Positions 8,256 to 20,530 of a stretch of DNA of 64,000 nt are shown piece after piece. The translations under genes and the position numbers were made by a program. Source of the stretch: Paenibacillus hemerocallicola (GTDB taxonomy: Bacteria > Bacillota > Bacilli > Paenibacillales > NBRC-103111); assembly GCF_006265175.1 (NCBI RefSeq), contig NZ_VDCQ01000002.1, forward strand, positions 124,001-188,000, read 5' to 3'. Position 1 is the first letter of the stretch. Every line of letters starts with the position of its first letter. Under the pieces are notes generated by a model that saw only the letters and a program-made list of their open reading frames with translations, had not been told where the DNA came from and searched no databases.

Positions 8256-9230
8256 TTACAGCTTGATTCTGGCGCGTTCCTTGTCCGATCGGAACAAAGC
8301 ATCCATCGCGCGAGCTTGCGCAAGAATGGACTGTTCGCTGTCGGTTGCCAGGTCCCCCTCGAGGGCATAAGCGGCGAACCGCTCGGCCTGCAGACAAAAC
8401 GGAGCGACGCGGTCGGTAGTAAACGATTTGGACTCGCCGTTAACCGTCACTTCAAGCGTTACCGATTGCGCATTCGCGGACTGCTTGACCTCAAGCTCCC
8501 CTTTTGTGCCCAAAATCTGATAGACGCAGCTGTACGGCATATCCAGGGCGGCCGTCATGTGGGCAGTCCCGCCGCTCGGGAACAGCAGAGTCCCCGCGAA
8601 ACGGACGTCGACGCCTTTCCCGTCCGCACGATACATCCGGGAATCCGCAAACTCCGGCTCCTCCCCGAACTGGAAGCGGCTCCACGATACCAAATAGCAG
8701 CCTACATCGTATAAAGTGCCGCCCCCCCAAGCCTCGTTCAACCGCGTGCTGGTCTGGGCCGCCTGAAAGGAGAAGCTGCCGCGGAAAAAGACGGGCTCGC
8801 CGATCATTCCGCCGCGAATCGCTTCCTTGGCGTATTGGTGCCCTTCCATCGTACGCCATATGAACGCTTCCTCTACGCGCACTCCGTGCCGCTTGGCCAG
8901 CCCGATAATTTCCTCGGCATCCGCCGTATTCAGCGCGAACGGCTTCTCCATCAGTACATGCTTGCCCGCCTTGATCGCCTCGAGCGCCCACTCCTTGTGC
9001 ACATGGTTGAGCAGCGCAATGTAAACCGCATCGATCTCCGGATCGTCCAACAGCTCCCGGTATCCGGCATACGCCCGGGGAACCCCGTAAGTATCCGCGG
9101 CCTTGCGGCTGTTCTCGATCGTACGGCCGGCTACGCCGAGCCATTCGCCATTCTCGGACCGGTGCAGGGCCGGTCCCCCTTTTCCTACGATGTTGCCGGT
9201 TCCAAGTACGCCCCAACGCAATTTCTTCAT
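8256..9230 (-). CDS. Gfo/Idh/MocA-family NAD(P)-dependent oxidoreductase
   Basis: A 324-residue sugar/cyclitol dehydrogenase-like enzyme. The N-terminal Rossmann fold has GVLGTGNIVGKG, and the family motif EKPF occurs in HVLMEKPFALN, which carries the catalytic lysine. The C-terminal alpha/beta domain is the substrate and dimerisation half. Substrates in this family are sugars, inositols or glycosides; nothing here fixes the choice. GGAGGATAACGG precedes the ATG. It lies between two paralogous ABC exporter genes, 41 bp after the end of the second, and may be in its transcript. Confidence 0.88.
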   Translation of the reverse strand: MKKLRWGVLGTGNIVGKGGPALHRSENGEWLGVAGRTIENSRKAADTYGVPRAYAGYRELLDDPEIDAVYIALLNHVHKEWALEAIKAGKHVLMEKPFALNTADAEEIIGLAKRHGVRVEEAFIWRTMEGHQYAKEAIRGGMIGEPVFFRGSFSFQAAQTSTRLNEAWGGGTLYDVGCYLVSWSRFQFGEEPEFADSRMYRADGKGVDVRFAGTLLFPSGGTAHMTAALDMPYSCVYQILGTKGELEVKQSANAQSVTLEVTVNGESKSFTTDRVAPFCLQAERFAAYALEGDLATDSEQSILAQARAMDALFRSDKERARIKL

Positions 9231-9271
9231 CCGTTATCCTCCCTGGTTTCCAATAAATTCGTTTACCCCGT

Positions 9272-11206
9272 TCAGGAGATCGACCGTTCGGCCAGCTCCA
9301 GCCCTTCGGGACGCATCGCCTTCAGCTGCTTCTCATACAGCTCCCGGTACAATCCGCCGCGCAGCAGCAGCTGCTCGTGCGTACCGGATTCGGCGATTTG
9401 TCCGTTATTCATGACCAAAATCATGTCTGCGCGCACTACGGTTGCCAATCGGTGGGCAATGACGAACGTCGTCCGGTTCTTCATCAGCCGATCCAGCGCT
9501 TCGGTCACGACCGCTTCGGATTCGGCGTCCAGCGCTGAGGTCGCCTCGTCGAGAATCAGAATCCGCGGATCCTTGAGCAGCGCGCGCGCGATCGCAAGCC
9601 GCTGCCTTTGTCCGCCCGACAGCCTCATTCCCCGCTCGCCCAGCACCGTATCGTACCCTTTCTCCCAGGTCATGATGAAATCATGGGCGTTCGCCGCCGT
9701 CGCCGCTTCGATCACTTCTTCTTTGCTCGCGTCGGGCCGGCCGTACACGATATTGTCGTACACGGTTCCGGAGAATAAAATATTTTCCTGCAGCACGACG
9801 GCGATATGCTTTCTCAAATCGTGTATATCGTATTCTTTGATGTCCTTGCCGTCAAGATATAATGCGCCGCGGTCGGCGTCGTAGAAACGGGGGATGAAAT
9901 TGATCAGCGTCGATTTCCCCGCGCCGCTCGGACCTACCAGCGCGACAACCTGCCCCGGCTTCGCATGGAAGCTTATCCCTTCGAGCGCCTTGCGCGACTC
10001 GATCGTCGTCGGAGGCGGAGGCGTGTTCGTCTGGGCCGGGAGCCAGTAGAACGGCTTTTGCGGCTTCTGCCGCTCTATCAGATCGGGATCGTGCCCGGTT
10101 TCTTCGTTTCTCGGAAGAGGCACCTCGGTTTCGTAAGTGAAGCAGACGTTCTTGAACCGGATATCTCCCTCGCAGCTTTTCATCGGCAGCGCATTGTCCG
10201 CGTTCTTCACATCGGGCTCCACATCCAGAAGCTCGAAAATGCGCTCGATATTCGTAAGCGAGTTCTGAATCGTCACATTGACGTCGGCAAACCGCTGAAT
10301 CGGCCCGTACAGCTGTCCCAGGTAGGCGAGAAACGCGATGAGCGCCCCGATGGTCATATGGCCGGTCAGCACGAACGCGCCGCCTACCGCCCATGTGATG
10401 ATCGTACCGGAGTAATTGACGAACTCGCTGGTCCGACCGAGCATATTGGACAGCAGCTGGGCTGCCAGCGAATGGTTGATGTGACGTTCGGTCTGTTTAT
10501 CGAATCGGGCAAGCTCCGTTTGCTCGCGGTTGAACGACTGGACGATTTTCATGCCGGATATGCGCTCGACGAGCATGCCCGATATCCGTTCCATTTGGCG
10601 ATTGACGGCCCGTGAAGCATAACGGATCCGGACATTCATATTCGTGAAGGTCAAATAGTAGATCGGCAATATCCAGAGCGCCAGCAAGGCAAGCTTCCAG
10701 TTGAGCGTGAACAGAAAGACGGCAGCAAAAATAACCATGATCAAGTCGAACGCGATATTGATTACCGTCGTTCCGATCAAGTTCTGAGCTCCATTCACGT
10801 CGTTGACGATTCGGTTCAAAAGTCCGCCGACATGACGGTTATCGTAAAAACGCTGCGACATCTGCTGCATATGCCCGTACAGCTGTCTTCGTATGCCTGC
10901 CACCATCCGGCTTCCCATTTTGGCGGCCACATGATTTTTGAGAAAAGAAACGATCAGGTTCATCGCATACAACGATCCCAGAATAAGCAGGACGCCCTTC
11001 AAGGTCCACCCCGTATCCTTCTGAGGCAGCACATCGTCGATCAAAATTTTCGTCAGCCACGGACTTGCGAGCGGCACGCTATACTGCAGCAGTCCCAGCC
11101 CGAACATCACGTACAAATAATACCGATACGGCTTGACGAACTGCAAATACCGCCTAACCAGCTTCTTCTTACTCGTTCCGTCATCTGAACCCCCAGCGTT
11201 TATCAC
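9272..11206 (-). CDS. ABC exporter, fused permease and ATPase (paralogue 2)
   Basis: A 644-residue exporter of the same length and architecture as the gene at 6171-8105, with long identical stretches (for example in the coupling and ATPase regions), pointing to a duplication. Walker A GPSGAGKST, signature LSGGQRQR, Walker B with DEATSALD, and the switch His are intact. It carries the same extra Pro-rich segment before the Walker A strand (around KPFYWLPAQ). The start is GTG with a GGGGAAGAGG ribosome site. The two could form homodimers or a heterodimer; both ATP sites look canonical, so asymmetry is not evident. Confidence 0.9.
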   Translation of the reverse strand: MINAGGSDDGTSKKKLVRRYLQFVKPYRYYLYVMFGLGLLQYSVPLASPWLTKILIDDVLPQKDTGWTLKGVLLILGSLYAMNLIVSFLKNHVAAKMGSRMVAGIRRQLYGHMQQMSQRFYDNRHVGGLLNRIVNDVNGAQNLIGTTVINIAFDLIMVIFAAVFLFTLNWKLALLALWILPIYYLTFTNMNVRIRYASRAVNRQMERISGMLVERISGMKIVQSFNREQTELARFDKQTERHINHSLAAQLLSNMLGRTSEFVNYSGTIITWAVGGAFVLTGHMTIGALIAFLAYLGQLYGPIQRFADVNVTIQNSLTNIERIFELLDVEPDVKNADNALPMKSCEGDIRFKNVCFTYETEVPLPRNEETGHDPDLIERQKPQKPFYWLPAQTNTPPPPTTIESRKALEGISFHAKPGQVVALVGPSGAGKSTLINFIPRFYDADRGALYLDGKDIKEYDIHDLRKHIAVVLQENILFSGTVYDNIVYGRPDASKEEVIEAATAANAHDFIMTWEKGYDTVLGERGMRLSGGQRQRLAIARALLKDPRILILDEATSALDAESEAVVTEALDRLMKNRTTFVIAHRLATVVRADMILVMNNGQIAESGTHEQLLLRGGLYRELYEKQLKAMRPEGLELAERSIS

Positions 11207-11279
11207 GCCTCTTCCCCCCTTGTACCTTACACGTCGACTCCAACATTTTCCTACTCATTTTAATTGACGGACCGGTAGT

Positions 11280-11297
11280 TGTGAAGATTGCCCGAAG
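11280..11297. promoter_or_regulatory. TGTGAAG-type direct repeat upstream of ABC exporter 2
   Basis: TGTGAAG-ATTG-CCCGAAG, matching the element before exporter 1 with a degenerate second half. On the minus strand, TTCACA (11279-11284) is followed 17 bp later by TAAAAT, a plausible sigma-A promoter, so the element would overlap the -35. The remaining gene-free DNA (11298-11498) shows nothing else I can name. Confidence 0.45.
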
Positions 11298-11498
11298 GGG
11301 GGGAGGGGCCTTATGGCGACAACACGGACGATTAGCGATGCATTTTCCCCCATCTTCTCCAACATGCTTCTTATTTCGCGCAGCCAGGGCCATATCCGAA
11401 AAATACGCGCTCGCGTTAATCCGATGGCCGGCCTACCCGAGTTTAACCGACCTCGATTTCTTGCTCCGGCCATATGGCGCCTCGGCCGTCAAAATACC

Positions 11499-11529
11499 AA
11501 AAAAAGTACGGGCCTGACTCGACCCGTAC
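11499..11529 (-). terminator. Rho-independent terminator of the beta-galactosidase gene
   Basis: On the minus strand, stem GTACGGG / CCCGTAC with a 10-base loop is followed by TTTTTTT. It is 15 bp past the lacZ-like stop codon. Confidence 0.88.
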
Positions 11530-11543
11530 ATAAACCCAAGATG

Positions 11544-14576
<3,033 letters not shown>

Positions 14577-14628
14577 TCATCTCTCCTTGCCGCTTTTGCC
14601 CGCGACCGTATTTGCACTCCATGACCCC

Positions 14629-14634
14629 ATTATA
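14629..14634 (-). promoter_or_regulatory. Likely -10 box of the beta-galactosidase gene
   Basis: TATAAT on the minus strand, 56 bp before the start codon. No good -35 is seen 16-18 bp upstream, which suits activation by the divergent AraC protein. A GTCC-AAAAC-GGAC inverted repeat at 14661-14673 lies between the genes. Confidence 0.45.
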
Positions 14635-14697
14635 GTTGTGCTATACTGGTGGTTCATAGCGTCCAAAACGGACAACATGCCGTACAAAAAGGACATA

Positions 14698-15543
14698 ATG
14701 GAGAAAACGCGCATGAAAATGCTCGCACTGCGAACGAATCTGCACCCGGCCGGGGAGGATGTTCCGTTCAGCGTTTATACGGTCGGCACGGAAGTTCAGA
14801 CCGCAATTACCCGGATGAAAGGCTTTTCCGCCAATCAGCTTTTTTTGACCTTTTCGGGAGCCGGCCAGTTCAGACCTTTGGGTCAGGACAAATGGGACAC
14901 GGTCGATTCCAATACGATGCTGTATATCCCTGCCGATCTGCCGCACGAATACGTTCCGCAAGGTCCGGAGCCGTGGCTCGTCGGTTATGTGACTTTCGTG
15001 GAGAACCGCGGCGTGGTATTGGAAAGCTGGGGATTCGGCAACGACCCTTACCGGCTGCGGCTCGGGGACATGGGAAGGCTGCTGGAGCTGCTGGAAGGCG
15101 TATGGTCCCATTCCGGTCCGCACTTCGATGCGTGGAGCTCCATGGAGCAGCTGTTTTGTTTTTGCGCCGAAGTGAAGAAGCAAGCGGCTCGGCAGGCGCC
15201 CCATGCAGACGGTTCGGGAAAAGGAGCCCGCTACCGCGACTCGGTGGACAGCGCCGTCCGTTTCCTGCACGACCATCTGCACCGCGACCTGTCCATGACC
15301 GAGCTGGCCTCCCACGTCGGCTATTCGCCGAAGCATCTGAACCGGCTGTTCCGTCGCGATCTCGGCATGACCCCGATGCACTACCTGCAGCGGGTCCGGC
15401 TGAAGACGGCGGCGCTGCTGCTGTCCGAACATCCGGGCATGACGGTTCGTCAAGCCGCCGCCTACATCGGCATGGAGCCGGTTTATTTCACCCGGCTGTT
15501 CCGTCGTGCCTACGGGAAAGCCCCTTCGGAGTTGAAAAAATAA
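14698..15543 (+). CDS. AraC-family transcriptional regulator
   Basis: A 281-residue regulator: an N-terminal cupin-like sugar-sensing domain (about 1-165) and a C-terminal double helix-turn-helix (about 185-281). The first helix pair is LSMTELASHVGYSPKHLNRL and the second is VRQAAAYIGMEPVYFTRLF. I chose ATG 14698 because AAAGGA lies 6 bases upstream. It is divergent from the beta-galactosidase gene, so it most likely activates that gene in response to a galactoside. Its stop codon is directly next to the end of the convergent GH78 gene, with no room for a terminator. Confidence 0.9.
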   Translation: MEKTRMKMLALRTNLHPAGEDVPFSVYTVGTEVQTAITRMKGFSANQLFLTFSGAGQFRPLGQDKWDTVDSNTMLYIPADLPHEYVPQGPEPWLVGYVTFVENRGVVLESWGFGNDPYRLRLGDMGRLLELLEGVWSHSGPHFDAWSSMEQLFCFCAEVKKQAARQAPHADGSGKGARYRDSVDSAVRFLHDHLHRDLSMTELASHVGYSPKHLNRLFRRDLGMTPMHYLQRVRLKTAALLLSEHPGMTVRQAAAYIGMEPVYFTRLFRRAYGKAPSELKK

Positions 15544-15544
15544 G

Positions 15545-17746
15545 TCAACGCCTCCGCACGACCGGGACGCCTTCGGGAACTTCTAGCTTCATCCGCCCGC
15601 CGGCGTACTCGAACGTAATTCGTCCGGTCGGTACGCGGAATGCCAGCTTGACCTCGTGAAGAGCAGCCGGTATGCGGGGGGCGAACGCCACCCGCTTCCA
15701 CCCCGGGGCCGCCGGCTTCAGCCCGACGATTTGTTCGATCAACACCGGGATCGGCGCGCTTGCCCACGGGTGGCATAGGCTGGCGTTCGGCTTCAAGTCT
15801 TTGGACCATACTTCGAAGCATGTTGTCGCCCCCTCCTTCAGCATGGTGCCCCAGGAATGGAGATCGTCCGAAGTGATCAGCTCATATACCAAATCGGTTT
15901 CTCCGGCTTCCGCAAGAGCTTTCAATACGAAATAAGCCATATATACGCCGCAGCTTAGCCGTTTTTTGCGAATGAAGGCGACTACCGACGGTACCGCCAC
16001 CTTCGGCGCGAGCCCGAACAACAGCGGCAGCGCATTGGCATGCAGGGAGGAATGCTCCGAGCCTTCCGCATCGACGAACAACTTTCCGGCTTCGTCATAA
16101 AACGCCTTGCGGAAAGAGGATTTCGTCCGCAGCATTTGGGCTGCCAGTCGTTCCGAACACGCTCCATGCAAAATTTGTTCGATTTCCGATACGGCGGACA
16201 TGGCACCGTAATAAAACGCGTTCAATACGTTGTGGCAGCCTTTGCCGGCCGGAGGCCCGAGATCGAAGTCGTATCCGTCGCGCAAGGGCTCCGGCCAATC
16301 GACCAAATTCCATTTGTCGGACACTTGCGCGAGCAGACCGTCCTCCCGGCGAAACGTCTCGAAATGCCGCAGCATGTTCCCGGCTATCGGGTACATTTCC
16401 CGCAAAAAGTCGAGATCGCCGCTATGCTTGTAGTATCGGATCAACTGCATCGGCCATTGCAAGGAAAAATCGGCGATTTCCTGCATATAGCTGCCGGAAG
16501 CTACCGCCATGAAGCCCGGACATACGCGCATCGCCAGCAGGGCGAAATCGTGAAGCGATTTGCGGTACAAGCGCAAATCCCCCGCGATATATGCGTGAGC
16601 ATGCGTGATGACCGTATTGTCTCCCAAATACTGCCCCTTTTCCCTCGAGGGACAATCGACATACGTCTCCTGGGAACCGCATACGACGCCGTTGCGGCAT
16701 ATCGACCATACCGCGTCCAAGCGGGAATCCGACGTTTCGAACAGACTTGCGTCGTCATCGAGCGGATAATGCCGAACAACCGCCGAGAAGCTGCGGGTAT
16801 CGAGCGAGACGCCCGTTTCCGGCAGCAGCTCCGCGTAACGGAACGCTTTGTAATCGTACAATTCGAGCTCGTCGTATTCCCGCCCCGACAAGGTCCAATA
16901 TTCCCTATATGTACAGTTGCACCTCATCTCATAACGGACGCGGCCGTTGTCCGTCAGCTCTTCGCCGCAGCGGATTTCGACGACCTGCCCTTCGCCGCCC
17001 TTCGCCCGCAAACGAACCTGGCCGGTAATTTCCCGACCGAAATCGAGGAGGTAGCCTCCTCCCCCAATTTCCGAAGCTCGCACCGGAGTCGTCTCATACA
17101 CGGATAGAGGCGGCGTCGGCTGCAGAAATAGCCGATGATCGTCACGCTCGCGCTCCATGGCCGAATACCAGTGCGAATCGTCAAAATCGCTTTCCCTCCA
17201 ACCCCGCTCCGCGAGGCGGCTGTCGATATGCTCCAAAAATTGCGTATCGTAGCCGATAGCGCTCCCCCGACCGTATTCGTTCGTAATCGTGTACTTCCAT
17301 GTATGGTCCGACTTGACCGCCATCCGGTCCCCGACCTTCAGCTCGGCGATAAAGCCTTGTCGGCCATCTCCGCTGTTATACGCGTGACAAATCTTTCCGT
17401 GGTAATAGACGTGGACCGCTATCGCATTTACGCCTTGGCGCAAATACGGCGTTACGGGAAAACGGTTGTAGTAATAGTGGAAATAGTTGCTTTGCGCCGG
17501 ACCTTGTCCGACGTATCGGCCGTTGATGTAAACCTTATAGTAGTCGTCGCCGGTAATATCCAGATAACTATGAGACAAATCTCCGTCCAGCGAAAAGGTA
17601 CGCCTCGCCAGCATATGGCGGTTGTACAGCTCCGCGTCATGCGCCTTTCCGCTGTCGGGGGCCAACTCCTTGCGATAAATATCATGGGGAAGCAGGTCGC
17701 CGAATACGTGATCGGTGATCCATCGTGCAGTCCACATTCGATCCAT
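15545..17746 (-). CDS. GH78 alpha-L-rhamnosidase-like protein
   Basis: A 733-residue protein of the bacterial rhamnosidase type: N-terminal beta-sandwich (DDYYKVYINGRYVGQGPAQS), a second beta domain with the family stretch LLDFGREITGQ, an (alpha/alpha)6 barrel beginning around DCPSREKGQYLGDN (acidic residues of the active site are expected here), and a C-terminal beta domain. It should release alpha-L-rhamnose from oligosaccharides or glycosides. No signal peptide is visible, so it acts in the cytosol. I chose ATG 17746 with GGAGG 5 bases upstream; the frame stays open to 17848 but lacks a better ribosome site. It is the second gene after the ceramidase-fold hydrolase (101 bp gap), under the 40-bp element at 19393. 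Confidence 0.85.
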   Translation of the reverse strand: MDRMWTARWITDHVFGDLLPHDIYRKELAPDSGKAHDAELYNRHMLARRTFSLDGDLSHSYLDITGDDYYKVYINGRYVGQGPAQSNYFHYYYNRFPVTPYLRQGVNAIAVHVYYHGKICHAYNSGDGRQGFIAELKVGDRMAVKSDHTWKYTITNEYGRGSAIGYDTQFLEHIDSRLAERGWRESDFDDSHWYSAMERERDDHRLFLQPTPPLSVYETTPVRASEIGGGGYLLDFGREITGQVRLRAKGGEGQVVEIRCGEELTDNGRVRYEMRCNCTYREYWTLSGREYDELELYDYKAFRYAELLPETGVSLDTRSFSAVVRHYPLDDDASLFETSDSRLDAVWSICRNGVVCGSQETYVDCPSREKGQYLGDNTVITHAHAYIAGDLRLYRKSLHDFALLAMRVCPGFMAVASGSYMQEIADFSLQWPMQLIRYYKHSGDLDFLREMYPIAGNMLRHFETFRREDGLLAQVSDKWNLVDWPEPLRDGYDFDLGPPAGKGCHNVLNAFYYGAMSAVSEIEQILHGACSERLAAQMLRTKSSFRKAFYDEAGKLFVDAEGSEHSSLHANALPLLFGLAPKVAVPSVVAFIRKKRLSCGVYMAYFVLKALAEAGETDLVYELITSDDLHSWGTMLKEGATTCFEVWSKDLKPNASLCHPWASAPIPVLIEQIVGLKPAAPGWKRVAFAPRIPAALHEVKLAFRVPTGRITFEYAGGRMKLEVPEGVPVVRRR

Positions 17747-17847
17747 AGCATCCTCCGTTTTCGGATCATGTGCATAAGAAAGCGTCCCGACCTTGGCAGG
17801 CAGCGCTCGAATCGCCCCACTCAGACCGGGATGCCGCCGGATGAGCA

Positions 17848-19293
17848 CTACAGCCTTCGTATAATTTCGTTCGCCTTATCCTCATAAGCCCGCTGCCATT
17901 CCGGCGCCAGCAAGCATTCCGTCACTTCGTAGCCCCCCTTGCCGTAATGCTCGACGGGAGGAGCATAGTGCATGTAGCCATTGGTAAATGCCGAGATAAT
18001 AGTATGCTCGTATGGCGACGAAGCCTTCAGCTTCAAGCCGACCTCGATCAGCAGCTCGGCCGGAGCCGTGATCAGTACGCCATCCCCGATTTTGATCCCT
18101 TGCACCTCCGCGGGAATGTCCGGCTCGCCGGCTTCCTCGTTCAGCTCGAGATGGTGCTTGAGCGTAGCCACATCCTCCTGAATCCGGATCAGCTTCTCCA
18201 TCTTGTGAATATTGCCTAAGTACCGCTCGATATTGCCTCTGTTATGCGCATCCATCGCAACAAGCTCATTCGCGCCGATCTGCGCCTCCTGCATATACCG
18301 ATAGCCATAATCCGAAGGATAATCGGGATGAAGCGCATACTTCAAGTACATCGGCAGAAAAGTCTTGAAGTTCAGTGCCGTGCTCCGCATCGCAGCGAGA
18401 AGCTCTGCCTGATCCCGCAACCGCTCGGCGATCCGCTCCGGAATATCGACTCTTCTCGGAAGCCGGATCGTCTCCGACAGCACGCTGAGACGCGCGTTCC
18501 CGGTCTCGATCCTTCTTGCCGCCCTCAACGCGGCGAGTCCGAGCATCGTGCCGATCGGCTCGCAATTTCGCGGTCGGTTGACATCCTTGAAATAGAGCTC
18601 GAGAATGTCGCCTCCCGCCCCCTGCAGAAACAATGCCATCGCTCCGTTTCCGAGCGTTTCCTCAATCACCTTCGACGCGAAGCCCGGGAAATTGGCGGTA
18701 ACTCCTCTATCAGGGACGCCGATCAGCAGGTGGCAGGCAAAATTGTAAACGACGGCCAGCGGCTGTCCGTCCAGCCGGTCTATGCGGATTACGCCAATGT
18801 CGGGGTCGATCGGTCCGATACCCGATACATCCTCGTCCGGCGGACAAGGATGGGCATAGCGGATCGACCAATGCTTGCCGTCCTTCATTTTCAGATTCCG
18901 GTTTACGACGATCCGATCCTCGTGCCCGACGCCCCAGCCGACTCGGACCTCCGCCATGGCCCCCATTGCTTGCCTCACCGCTTCGAACGTCCGATCGACC
19001 TGCTCGGCATCGTCGCAGAGCAGTCTTCCTTGCGGATGGGTATGCGAAGCGTTCACCATCACGCTGCCGCCGGGGATATGCAGCTCGTTCTCGATGCGGC
19101 GGCGCAGCTTCGGCATAAAGTCGTCCTTAATATCGCCCAGACCGCCTATCGCCAGAGCGTCCATGGCCACGATGACCGCCTTCGTCGAGCCGTCATCCAA
19201 TACGAGTGCTTTGGCGTACAGCGGGTCGGAGATAACGACCCCTTGCATGCCGGTTGTAATGTCGATCTTGGCTACTCCTGCTCGCAAGTTCAT
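17848..19293 (-). CDS. Neutral/alkaline ceramidase-fold hydrolase
   Basis: A 481-residue protein resembling the N-terminal catalytic domain of neutral ceramidases: N-terminal AGVAKIDITTG, a metal-site like stretch VMVNASHTHPQG, and NFACHLLIG. Full-length ceramidases also have a signal peptide and a C-terminal Ig-like domain; both are missing, as in many Bacteroidetes and Firmicutes relatives linked to polysaccharide loci. A role as an amidase or esterase on glycan conjugates is inference. GGAGGATGCTGGAGC precedes the ATG. It is the first gene of an operon with the GH78 gene. Confidence 0.72.
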   Translation of the reverse strand: MNLRAGVAKIDITTGMQGVVISDPLYAKALVLDDGSTKAVIVAMDALAIGGLGDIKDDFMPKLRRRIENELHIPGGSVMVNASHTHPQGRLLCDDAEQVDRTFEAVRQAMGAMAEVRVGWGVGHEDRIVVNRNLKMKDGKHWSIRYAHPCPPDEDVSGIGPIDPDIGVIRIDRLDGQPLAVVYNFACHLLIGVPDRGVTANFPGFASKVIEETLGNGAMALFLQGAGGDILELYFKDVNRPRNCEPIGTMLGLAALRAARRIETGNARLSVLSETIRLPRRVDIPERIAERLRDQAELLAAMRSTALNFKTFLPMYLKYALHPDYPSDYGYRYMQEAQIGANELVAMDAHNRGNIERYLGNIHKMEKLIRIQEDVATLKHHLELNEEAGEPDIPAEVQGIKIGDGVLITAPAELLIEVGLKLKASSPYEHTIISAFTNGYMHYAPPVEHYGKGGYEVTECLLAPEWQRAYEDKANEIIRRL

Positions 19294-19368
19294 GCTCCAG
19301 CATCCTCCCGTTTCCTCTCATAAGCGCACGACGCCGTTTCGCGCCTTCCGCGTTACGCTTGCAAAATC

Positions 19369-19432
19369 ATTATATTAACCATCCGCGGACGTTTCTTTAG
19401 TAAAACGCGTATTTTTTTTGTACGTTGTTGAT
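19369..19432 (-). promoter_or_regulatory. Promoter with 40-bp conserved activator element (copy 1)
   Basis: On the minus strand, -10 TATAAT (19369-19374), a poor -35 (AAGAAA), and directly upstream a 40-bp element (19393-19432) containing GTACAAAAAAAATACG and TTTTACTAAAGAA. 36 of 40 bases match the element at 23740-23779, and the distance to the -10 is the same. A weak -35 with a conserved upstream block is the usual layout for AraC-type activation. Confidence 0.75.
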
Positions 19433-19442
19433 CTGTTCCGGG

Positions 19443-19485
19443 CAAAAAAAAGCCCCGACGAAAGCCGATTTCGGCTTTCCCGGGG
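19443..19485 (-). terminator. Rho-independent terminator after the AraC gene
   Basis: On the minus strand, a long stem (CCCCGGGAAAGCCGA / TCGGCTTTCGTCGGGG, small bulge) is followed by a run of eight T. It is 45 bp past the AraC stop. Confidence 0.9.
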
Positions 19486-19529
19486 ATGCGGCGCGGAAAT
19501 GTCGGGTACGAAAGAACATCACGCTTGCG

Positions 19530-20450
19530 TTACCGGTGTATGACGATCTTATGGTCGATTATTTCGAATTTGTCCTCGATCCGCAGCTCGACGATCTCCT
19601 TCATTTTTTGTCTGTACTGCAGCGGCGACATCCGTTCTCTCGCGGCAAAGCGGCGGCTTAAATAGTGAACGCTCTGAAAACCGACTTTGGCGGAAATTTC
19701 CGTAATCGACATTTCCGTGTTCTTAAGCAGCTCCTTCGCTTCGTGAATCCGCCAATTGTTCAAATATTGCATCGGCGACAACCGGTATTTGTCGCAAAAT
19801 ACGCGGCATAGATGAGCGCTGCTTACCGTCAGCTTCCGGGCCAGCTCCTTCAACACGATTTTGCTGTCATAGTTGGCATGAATGTACCGGATCACCCTGC
19901 CGGCAAGGTCATCGCCCGCTTCGGCCTTAGCCGGAAGCAGCTTCTCCGACGACTCCCGTTCCCCGGGCAAGCCTTCCCTATTCCGGGACTCCGGGTCCCC
20001 GGTCTCCGCCTCCATGCTGTATAACCGCCGGATATTCAAAATAAACTCGATAAAATTCGCCGTTATGATCTCTTTATATTGCGGCCGGCAATAGGTCGCC
20101 TCGTCCAGCATCGCTTCCAGGAGCAGCTTGATCTTCGCTTGCGGCGCCTCTATCCGGATTGACATCGGCTCGAGATAAGCCTCCAATTGGGGATCGCCGA
20201 CAAGCGCCTTCACTTCGATCGTGCCGAGCGGATGGGACGCATCCGAGAGAAAGCTGTGATACATTCCAGGCGGGATCACGAACAAATCGTGCTTGTTCAT
20301 GCCGTAAGCGATCTCGTTGGCGCTCAGTGTCCCGCTGCCGCCGACGACGTACAGAATATGATGGAAGTTGTGGCAGTGATTGACGACATGGCTTTCAAAC
20401 CGGTACTTGCACCTCGAGATATACAGTACTTTTGTCGATTGGAAGCTCAT
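19530..20450 (-). CDS. AraC-family transcriptional regulator
   Basis: A 306-residue regulator. The N-terminal cupin (about 1-150, with VVNHCHNFHHILYVVGG and LFVIPPGMYHSF) should bind a sugar. The C-terminal AraC DNA-binding domain includes IVLKELARKLTVSSAHLCRV and MSITEISAKVGFQSVHYLSR. ATG 20450 has GAGGGG 6 bases upstream. It lies 80 bp after the GntR-SBP gene on the same strand and is probably co-transcribed. It is the best local candidate to bind the 40-bp elements at 19393 and 23740, by context only. Confidence 0.9.
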   Translation of the reverse strand: MSFQSTKVLYISRCKYRFESHVVNHCHNFHHILYVVGGSGTLSANEIAYGMNKHDLFVIPPGMYHSFLSDASHPLGTIEVKALVGDPQLEAYLEPMSIRIEAPQAKIKLLLEAMLDEATYCRPQYKEIITANFIEFILNIRRLYSMEAETGDPESRNREGLPGERESSEKLLPAKAEAGDDLAGRVIRYIHANYDSKIVLKELARKLTVSSAHLCRVFCDKYRLSPMQYLNNWRIHEAKELLKNTEMSITEISAKVGFQSVHYLSRRFAARERMSPLQYRQKMKEIVELRIEDKFEIIDHKIVIHR

Positions 20451-20530
20451 CCGTATCCCCTCTTCCCCGGCAATCCGCTCGGTTTGGCGTGCGGTGGGCA
20501 AGAACGCGCCGTCTTACTCGCTGTGCCGGT

